In this document: piece by piece, positions 1-5,339 of the stretch
Layout: each line of letters opens with the position of its first letter
How positions within the stretch are numbered: position 1 is the stretch's first letter
Assembly (NCBI GenBank): GCA_025055355.1
Contig: JANWYM010000180.1
Span: forward strand, 1-7,753
Source: Abditibacteriales bacterium
GTDB taxonomy: Bacteria > Armatimonadota > Abditibacteriia > Abditibacteriales > JANWYM01
Reading direction: 5' to 3'
DNA length: 7,753 bases
Notes under the pieces: model-generated
The model's input: the letters and a program-made list of their open reading frames with translations, nothing else
Told to the model about the DNA's origin: nothing
Databases searched by the model: none
Translations under genes and position numbers: made by a program

Positions 1-1
1 C

Positions 2-3000
2 GAGATCGGCTCGTCCAAGCGCGATGCCGACGTCAAGCAGTTCAAACTGTGGCAGGACAACGGCGACGGGGTGTTCGATGCGCTGACCGATACCGTCCTC
101 AGTTCCAGTCCTGTGTCTAATCAGTTGGCACGTTTCACCGCGCTGGCGATGGGGATTAATCTGGGCGAGCGACGGCTCCTGTTCGTGACGGCGGACATTG
201 ATGATTTCAGCCAGACCAACCCACCGGTGACGTTCGGGGCGCAGTTCGACAACTTCCAGTCCATCGTTCCGCTCGTGCCCGGCTCGGTGCAGGAGAAAGA
301 GCCGATTACAGGCAACGTTCACTTCCCGATGTTCTCCGGGGCTCCCACCATCGTGCCCAAGATTATCACGGTTAGCAGCACCAGTGTAGCGGCATCGAAA
401 GTCGGCATCAACACGCCCGATTTTCCCGTTTTGCAGTTGCGCGCGCGCACGGAGTTAGGCACAGGCCGGCTAACGCGCCTCACCGTCAACCTCGAAGGGA
501 CAGCGTCCGTGACCGCGCCCGCTGACGTCGGGGCGCTCAAACTCTACGATGACACCGACGGAGACGGTGCGATTGACCCCGGCGAGGCACTGCTGGCAAC
601 GGCGAACTGGACGGTGCTGGCAACGGGTGTGAAGGAAGCCGTCCTCGCGCCATTGAACATTGACCTGACGACGACGCCGCGCCCGCTGCTGTTGGCGGTG
701 GATGTGCTGGATGCCGTCATTCGGCGCAACTTCCGTCTGGTGCTGCCCGACTTCAATTTCATCGGTGTCGCTGGCGGCGATCTGGAGAACGTCAACTTCC
801 CGATGGCGTCTGCCTTCACGACCATTAGCAGCCGCTTGACGTTCAACGGGGTGAATCTGGCGACGAGCAACGTCAACATCGGGACGAACGATTTCCCCGT
901 GTTAAGTCTGTTCGCTCAGTTAGATAAAACCCCACCCGCGCCAAATAACTTTGAGATTCTGGACGGGTTCACGGTCAACCTGACGGGGAACGCCAGCACG
1001 ACAGCGCCGCGGGACATCGGTGACCTGGAACTCTATAACGATGCCAACGGGAACGGTGTCATAGATGGGGGGGATACGCAACTGGCGACGGCTCCCTTCG
1101 TTGGCGGGCAGGCGACGTTCACAGGGCTGAACCTCCGCATTACCACAACGCGTCGGTTCTTCATCCTCGCCCTGGACGTAGCGGCAGGAGCCATTGTGTC
1201 GCGCACGTTCCAACTCACTATCCCAGACGCTAACGCCCTCAACGCGCCGGCGGTGATTATCCTGACGGCTCCGTTCCCGATTTCGTCGTCGGTGGTCACG
1301 ATTGTCAATACGCTGACGGTGGTGGGAACAGATTTGGCGGCGCAGACGGTGGCGTTGGGGACGGCGAACTTCCCCGTGCTGGCGTTGACCCTGTCCACCA
1401 ATGGGGGCGCCGGGACGCTCAATGGGTTTACGGTGAATCTCATCGGCACGGCGACTTACCCCGCTGACGTGGGGGACCTGCTATTGATTAATGATGCGGA
1501 TGGTGACCAGGTCATAGATGCGGGGGAACTCCCTCCGCTGGCGAGTGCGCCGTTCGTCTCAGCATTGGGAAGCGTGCGGGCGACGTTCAGCGGGCTGGGG
1601 CTGGTGGCGACCCCCACCCCGAGGAGTCTGATTTTGGCGTTGAACATCGCGGCGAACGCGACAGCCGGGCGGAACTTCCGATTGTCTATCACGGATGCTT
1701 CGAGTTTTGTGACGGGGGCGGGAACGTCCGTAGCCCCGACAACCTTCCCCATCACCTCGCGGCAGACCGATATCGGTAGCGCGCTGTCGGTGACGGGCAT
1801 CAGCCGCGCGGAGTCCAACGTGAGCCTCGGCACCGGGAATTTCCCCGTTCTGTCGGTGCTGATGCGCATGACGCAGGGGTCGGGGCAGGTCAATAGCCTG
1901 ACGGTGAACCTCGAGGGGTCGGCGGTGGTAGGTGGCGATGTTGGCGAGGTCAAGTTGTATAATGATGCCAATGGGAACGGGCAAGTGGATAACGGCGAGG
2001 GGATGCTGGCGAGCGGGACGTTTACGCCTGTGATGGGCGTGATGCAGGCGACGTTGACTCCTGGCACCCCGTTGAATATCACGACCACGACACGTTCGTT
2101 CCTCTTAACCTTGGACATCGCCGCCGGGGCAACGGTGGGACGCAACTTCCGCCTGAGCATCACCAGTCCCGCGAGGGTTTCCGCGCCCGGGTTGACGATT
2201 GACCCGACCCCCTTCCCCATCTCTTCGGACCAGACAACTATCGGACGGCGACTGACTGTTGAAGGCATCAACCGCGCCACGACGGGCGTGATTCCGGGTG
2301 TGTCGAACTTCCCCGTCCTGTCCCTGAGAGTCAAAATTGATAAGGAGGCGACCGTTACTCTGAGCCGGTTGGTGGCGACGTTGAGCGGGACGGCAACCGT
2401 GCCTAACGATGTTGCTGCCGTGAAGTTGCTGAACGATACGGACGGAGACGGTGCGGTGGACGCAAACGAGTCAGTTCTGGCGACGGGCACCATCGCGGGA
2501 AGCCAAGTGACCTTCGATGGCTTGAATGTGAGCGTGACAACGACACCTCGCTCCTTGCTGTTGATAGTGGACCTCGCTTCGACGGCGATTGCGGGACGCA
2601 CGTTCCGTCTGACGCTGGCGGACGCGAACAGTGTGACCTCCGTGCAGGCGGTTGTGGTCTCTCCCTTCCCCATCGCTTCGAGCGAGGTGACGATTGGGAG
2701 CGTGAGCGGGGGCGTGCAGGGCATCCCGCCGGTGACGTTCCTGCCCGGGTTGGCGATGTTCTCCATGCCGCAGGACTTTGGCAACATCCCCGCTGACCAA
2801 ATCATGCAGACAACGAAGATTGCCCGATACTCGCCGTCGCTGGGGCGGTATGAGTTGTTCCCGTTCAGTAGCCCGGTGGGGCTGCAATTGGGGCGGGGTT
2901 ATTTCGCCTCCTTCGACCGGCAAGTCACCATCAACGCCCAAGGGACGCTGGCGCCGACCACCGCGCGATTTCCTATCCCCGTTGTGAGGGATTGGAACCT

Positions 3001-4108
3001 GATTGGCTATCCCTACCCGCCGCTTGAAGCCTTTGCCAATGGCATCAACTGGAACGACCCCAGCAACGTGGAGCGGACGACCTTAGTGCAATACACCGAC
3101 CCGGTGTTGGGGGACCAGACGGTCACGATGCAAGAGGCGGTCAATCGCAACGTCATGCGCCCCGTGCTATTTACACTCAACGCGGCACGGAACGGCTACA
3201 CGATGACGACAGTGATGGAGCCTTACCGCGCCTACTGGACGCGGTGTTTGGTGAACACGGCAGTGCTGCACCTGAGTCGGCTGCCTATTCAGCTGCCCTC
3301 CTTTCCCTTCAACCCGTCACGAGCTAAGGCTCCTTCGGCGCGGCGCGACCCGTTGTCCGCGCTGTTGGGTAACAACTTCCGCGATGGTTGGTCTATTCAA
3401 CTGATCGCTCGGGCGGGGCAGGCGGAGGATGCCTCCAACTATGTGGGCGTTTCTACAGGAGTCGGACACACAGGACAGATGGGTGTCGAGAAGCCGCCCG
3501 CGCTGTTGAACGTCGCGCCGACAGTGGATTTGGCGTTGATGCAAGAGAACGCACCGCGCTTGGCGATAGATTTACGCGCGCCGAACCGCGAGCAATACAC
3601 GTGGGAGTTCGTGGTCACCACCAACCAGCCCAACGTGCCCGTGAGCATCACGCCCGACCTGTCGCGGCTGCCCAAGCCCTATCGAGCGCTGTTGATAGAC
3701 CTCGAAACCGGACAGAGGCGTTACCTGCGCACGGCGCCGGGCTACACCTACCCGTCGGGGGCGGGGCAGCCGCGGCGCTTCCAGTTGGTGGTGTTCCGGG
3801 GTGACCCGAACCCGCTGCGGGTGAGCGGGGTGCAAGTGCTGCGGAGTCCGGTGGGGGGCGGGGCGCGGTTTGCGCTGGTGTTGAATCGGGCGGCGCATGT
3901 GCGGCTGCGGGTGCACAGTGTGACGGGGCAAGTGGTTGCGGACTTGCCGTTGGGGGCACGTCCGGCGGGTGTGACGAGTGTGGTGTGGGACGGGAAGAGC
4001 CAACGAGGGGTGCAGGTGGGGCGAGGGGCGTATGTGTTGGTAGTGAATGCGACGGATGAGGTGGAGGGGCGGACGGTGCAGGAGGTCAAGACGTTCATCA
4101 TGCCGTAA
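2..4108 (+). CDS. Giant surface/secreted Ig-like repeat protein, 5'-truncated
   Basis: At least 1368 residues are visible. The frame is open to the left edge and its first residues already belong to a repeat-like module (DVKQFKLWQDNGDG), so the GTG at 71 is not a credible start; the signal peptide must lie upstream. Numbering from position 2: residues 1-120 are a divergent partial repeat; 121-900 are five Ig-like repeats, each containing an FPVL motif, an LTVNL-type strand, an EF-hand-like loop, a TTTPRSLLL-type strand and a closing FPISS; about 905-1095 is a beta module with Trp/Pro/Gly motifs (GRGYF, WNLIGYPYPP, PYRAYW); about 1115-1267 resembles the beta-sandwich that precedes C-terminal sorting domains (NYVGVS, PPALL); 1270-1368 is a FlgD-like Ig domain (GQVV, WDGKSQRG, GRGAYVLVV). 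Expected role: extracellular, structural or adhesive, probably calcium-stabilised. No enzymatic motif is visible. The ORF is certain; the function is inferred from architecture. Confidence 0.93.
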   Translation, partial: EIGSSKRDADVKQFKLWQDNGDGVFDALTDTVLSSSPVSNQLARFTALAMGINLGERRLLFVTADIDDFSQTNPPVTFGAQFDNFQSIVPLVPGSVQEKEPITGNVHFPMFSGAPTIVPKIITVSSTSVAASKVGINTPDFPVLQLRARTELGTGRLTRLTVNLEGTASVTAPADVGALKLYDDTDGDGAIDPGEALLATANWTVLATGVKEAVLAPLNIDLTTTPRPLLLAVDVLDAVIRRNFRLVLPDFNFIGVAGGDLENVNFPMASAFTTISSRLTFNGVNLATSNVNIGTNDFPVLSLFAQLDKTPPAPNNFEILDGFTVNLTGNASTTAPRDIGDLELYNDANGNGVIDGGDTQLATAPFVGGQATFTGLNLRITTTRRFFILALDVAAGAIVSRTFQLTIPDANALNAPAVIILTAPFPISSSVVTIVNTLTVVGTDLAAQTVALGTANFPVLALTLSTNGGAGTLNGFTVNLIGTATYPADVGDLLLINDADGDQVIDAGELPPLASAPFVSALGSVRATFSGLGLVATPTPRSLILALNIAANATAGRNFRLSITDASSFVTGAGTSVAPTTFPITSRQTDIGSALSVTGISRAESNVSLGTGNFPVLSVLMRMTQGSGQVNSLTVNLEGSAVVGGDVGEVKLYNDANGNGQVDNGEGMLASGTFTPVMGVMQATLTPGTPLNITTTTRSFLLTLDIAAGATVGRNFRLSITSPARVSAPGLTIDPTPFPISSDQTTIGRRLTVEGINRATTGVIPGVSNFPVLSLRVKIDKEATVTLSRLVATLSGTATVPNDVAAVKLLNDTDGDGAVDANESVLATGTIAGSQVTFDGLNVSVTTTPRSLLLIVDLASTAIAGRTFRLTLADANSVTSVQAVVVSPFPIASSEVTIGSVSGGVQGIPPVTFLPGLAMFSMPQDFGNIPADQIMQTTKIARYSPSLGRYELFPFSSPVGLQLGRGYFASFDRQVTINAQGTLAPTTARFPIPVVRDWNLIGYPYPPLEAFANGINWNDPSNVERTTLVQYTDPVLGDQTVTMQEAVNRNVMRPVLFTLNAARNGYTMTTVMEPYRAYWTRCLVNTAVLHLSRLPIQLPSFPFNPSRAKAPSARRDPLSALLGNNFRDGWSIQLIARAGQAEDASNYVGVSTGVGHTGQMGVEKPPALLNVAPTVDLALMQENAPRLAIDLRAPNREQYTWEFVVTTNQPNVPVSITPDLSRLPKPYRALLIDLETGQRRYLRTAPGYTYPSGAGQPRRFQLVVFRGDPNPLRVSGVQVLRSPVGGGARFALVLNRAAHVRLRVHSVTGQVVADLPLGARPAGVTSVVWDGKSQRGVQVGRGAYVLVVNATDEVEGRTVQEVKTFIMP
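362..2701 (+). repeat. Five tandem Ig-like protein repeats with EF-hand-like loops
   Basis: Units start at 362, 836, 1313, 1784 and 2252 (474, 477, 471, 468 and about 450 bp). The first four boundaries fall at the recurring LTVxG-type strand after the FPISSxxTIG-type ending. Each holds a 12-residue loop at 551-586, 1040-1075, 1493-1528, 1964-1999 and 2435-2470. Unit 1 (DTDGDGAIDPGE) and unit 5 (DTDGDGAVDANE) match the canonical D-x-D-x-D-G-x-[IV]-D-x-x-E pattern. Units 2 and 4 have Asn at loop positions 3 and 5 (DANGNG), and unit 3 has Gln in place of the conserved Gly at position 6. A sixth, more divergent loop (DNGDGVFD) lies near 56-79. Protein similarity is clear while DNA identity is only moderate, which points to old duplications rather than recent copying. 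Confidence 0.9.
3809..4105 (+). other. FlgD-like / sorting-type C-terminal Ig domain (part of the large CDS)
   Basis: The last 99 residues have the layout of FlgD-type Ig and type IX sorting-like domains: a strand with RLRVHSVTGQVV, then ARPAGVTSVVWDGKSQRG, then the closing GRGAYVLVVNA and a terminal KTFIMP. Such domains sit at the extreme C-terminus of many secreted proteins. They act as sorting or anchoring signals in type IX secretion bacteria, but elsewhere may simply be structural caps. This window has no type IX machinery, so a sorting role is only possible. Confidence 0.75.
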
Positions 4109-4111
4109 AAT

Positions 4112-4221
4112 CACGTTGGCAGGTTGGCAGGTTGGTAGGTTCAACGTTCCAACGTCCCAACGTTCCAACGTGTCAACGTGCTAACCTGCCAACGTGTGAA
4201 CGTGTCAACGTGCTAACGTTT
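4112..4221. repeat. Octamer repeat array, inverted halves (spacer 1)
   Basis: After the stop codon the sequence falls into 8-bp units. The first group, at 4112-4143, is cacgttgg, caggttgg, caggttgg, taggttca. The second group is ten units at 4142-4221: caacgttc, caacgtcc, caacgttc, caacgtgt, caacgtgc, taacctgc, caacgtgt, gaacgtgt, caacgtgc, taacgttt. The second group is essentially the reverse complement of the first, so the array is a periodic inverted repeat. The arms can pair: cacgttgg at 4112-4119 with ccaacgtg at 4165-4172 (8/8), and two neighbouring octamers inside pair at 6/8. It occupies nearly the whole spacer, leaving only the ribosome binding site before the next gene. No stop-free frame here looks protein-like. 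Confidence 0.92.
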
Positions 4222-4225
4222 TTGT

Positions 4226-4230
4226 GAGGG
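4226..4230 (+). promoter_or_regulatory. RBS (GAGGG) deciding the start of the first CsgG/FlgT-like gene
   Basis: GAGGG lies 9 nt before ATG 4240, which is followed by AAA. The alternative in-frame starts TTG 4231 and ATG 4234 lie immediately after, or only 3 nt from, the same motif, so 4240 is the best choice. Confidence 0.6.
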
Positions 4231-4239
4231 TTGATGCGG

Positions 4240-5154
4240 ATGAAAAATCAGAGAGTCCTCGTAGCGTTGCGCCTTTTGCCTTTATCCTTTTACCTTTTGC
4301 CTTTCATCGCAACGACTTGGGCGCAGGCGCAAGTTCCTCAGCAGAAGACGGTCGTGTTTGATTTCGTCGTGGAAAGCGGGGTAGATCCGGGGCTGAGCGC
4401 GAAAGCCGCCGATGCTTTGGCAACGGAACTGAATGAGTCGCAGCGATATGACGTCGTCACCCGTGACAACTTAGACAAAATCCTGTCCGACGCACGCCTG
4501 CAAGGTAGCCTACCGCAGCCGTTGGATAAGTCCGCCCAACTCAAAATTGCTCGCCTACTGGAGGCGACGACGACGTTCACGGGACGCGTGAGGCGAGCGC
4601 TGGCTTTGGATGGACGCGGCATCGTGGAGTTGGAAGTTTTTCAGATGGACGTAGTGGCGGAGGAGTTGATCAACGGAGCGCGCGCTATTGGCGATACGGG
4701 GATGCGTGACGATGTGAAAGACCCGGACCAACTCATCAGCATCGCCCTCAACCGCGCTGCGTATGAGGCGGTGCGCGAGATGGAGCGCACTGTACTGCCC
4801 GAAGGCACGGTGCTGGTCGTGGACTCCTTTGGTGAGGTCACGTTGAACATCGGCATCCGCCAGGGGGTGCGCCCTGGGCAATTGTATATGGTAACGCGGC
4901 AGGAGTATCGTCACGTTTATAGCGGGACAGATTTCGTCGAGGCACGGCCGGAGGTCAACCGCGTCGGCACCATTCGCATCCTCTCAGTGGAAGCCAACCA
5001 GTCCACCGCCCGCATCGTCTGGTCGCGGCGCGGGGCGCAGACCGGCGATAAAGTGCGCCAAATCTTCGCGTTGGGCAGTGGCGCGGTCGGCGAGACCTTC
5101 GCCCCACCCAAGAAGGAGAGAGCGAAAACGAAGTCAGTGGGACCGCGATACTAA
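4240..5154 (+). CDS. Periplasmic CsgG/LpoB-fold protein with FlgT-C-like domain
   Basis: A 304-residue protein. Residues 1-30 are a Sec signal peptide (hydrophobic LRLLPLSFYLLPFIATT, then WAQAQ); cleavage after A28 or A30 is plausible. There is no Cys at the cleavage site, so it is not a lipoprotein, unlike classical CsgG or LpoB. Residues 36 to about 175 match the CsgG/LpoB/TolB-N-like pattern: a first strand VVFDF, then a helix ADALATELNESQRYDVVTRDNLDKIL and a later TFTGRV strand. Residues 186-276 resemble the small beta-barrel at the FlgT C-terminus (LNIGIRQGVRPGQLYMV ... GDKVRQIF). In known systems these folds work in outer-membrane export channels, peptidoglycan synthase activation or flagellar basal-body assembly. 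A periplasmic or envelope assembly role is inferred. The gene after it encodes a full-length paralogue of its exported part. The 23-residue tail is Lys/Arg-rich. TTG 4231 and ATG 4234 remain alternative starts. Confidence 0.85.
   Translation: MKNQRVLVALRLLPLSFYLLPFIATTWAQAQVPQQKTVVFDFVVESGVDPGLSAKAADALATELNESQRYDVVTRDNLDKILSDARLQGSLPQPLDKSAQLKIARLLEATTTFTGRVRRALALDGRGIVELEVFQMDVVAEELINGARAIGDTGMRDDVKDPDQLISIALNRAAYEAVREMERTVLPEGTVLVVDSFGEVTLNIGIRQGVRPGQLYMVTRQEYRHVYSGTDFVEARPEVNRVGTIRILSVEANQSTARIVWSRRGAQTGDKVRQIFALGSGAVGETFAPPKKERAKTKSVGPRY
4272..4306 (+). repeat. Five 7-bp tandem repeats inside a signal peptide
   Basis: The units are ccttttg, cctttat, ccttta-type (ccttttа read as CCTTTTA), ccttttg and cctttca, all exactly 7 bp, at 4272, 4279, 4286, 4293 and 4300. 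Because 7 is not a multiple of 3, the reading frame shifts over the unit and the repeat is decoded as Leu/Pro/Phe/Tyr residues forming the hydrophobic core of the signal peptide. The surrounding coding sequence is not repetitive. Confidence 0.85.
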
Positions 5155-5158
5155 CCTT

Positions 5159-5274
5159 AACGTTGACAGGTTGACACGTTAGCGTTGGTAAGTTAGCACG
5201 TTGGCAGGTTGGTAGTTTGAACGTTCCATCGTCCGGACGCTCTAACATGCCAACGTAACGAACGTCTAACATAG
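5159..5274. repeat. Degenerate octamer array, inverted halves (spacer 2)
   Basis: This is a second array of the same type. Forward-type units run 5159-5218: aacgttga, caggttga, cacgttag, a 6-bp remnant, taagttag, cacgttgg, caggttgg, tagtttga. Reverse-type units follow from 5219: gaacgttc, catcgtcc, ggacgctc, taacatgc, caacgtaa, gaacgtc, taacatag. The stretch 5197-5234 matches 4112-4157 of the first array at 35 of 38 positions once one octamer is deleted, including 19 identical bases (cacgttggcaggttggtag). The array is more decayed than the first, with units of 6-9 bp in places. The remaining 5275-5320 shows no convincing promoter or terminator. Confidence 0.85.
5198..5256. repeat. Perfect 9-bp inverted repeat with inner palindrome
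   Basis: acgttggca at 5198-5206 and tgccaacgt at 5248-5256 are exact reverse complements. Just inside, gttgg can pair with ctaac (one G-U). In the loop, cgtccggacg at 5230-5239 is a perfect 10-bp palindrome. In RNA this could be a branched hairpin. No T-run follows, so it is not a standard intrinsic terminator. Confidence 0.7.
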
Positions 5275-5322
5275 CCACCGACCGCGGGTCTCCAAACAAC
5301 TCGTCCTATTCCCAAACCGAAA

Positions 5323-5330
5323 GAGGAGGT
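5323..5330 (+). promoter_or_regulatory. Strong RBS (GAGGAGGT) for the second CsgG/FlgT-like gene
   Basis: GAGGAGGT sits 9 nt upstream of ATG 5340, a near-perfect anti-Shine-Dalgarno match. It fixes the start and suggests efficient independent initiation after the repeat spacer. Confidence 0.85.
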
Positions 5331-5339
5331 TCTATAGTT

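Noticed and set aside
71..73. GTG 71 as the start of the giant protein
   Set aside because: The frame is open to base 2, the upstream residues already fit the repeat module, and no signal peptide follows the GTG.
1456..2805. 449-codon open frame on the minus strand
   Set aside because: It lies wholly inside the repeat protein, is Ser/Thr/Arg/Pro-rich with no domain, and its length follows from the regular, GC-rich repeats on the other strand.
3985..4027. G-quadruplex motif in the 3' end of the giant gene
   Set aside because: Several G-runs are present, but four runs of at least three G need a 12-base loop, so the motif is marginal and explained by the G-rich codon bias.
4112..4221. CRISPR array
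   Set aside because: Units are 8 bp, contiguous and in two orientations, with no unique spacers and no cas genes in the window.
4219..4223. TTTTT as an intrinsic terminator at the end of the first array
   Set aside because: No stable GC-rich stem lies directly before the T-run; the pairing arms end about 47 bp earlier, and the T-run merges into the next gene's RBS.
5275..5320. Promoter upstream of the second paralogue
   Set aside because: No -35/-10 pair with acceptable spacing could be identified by eye.
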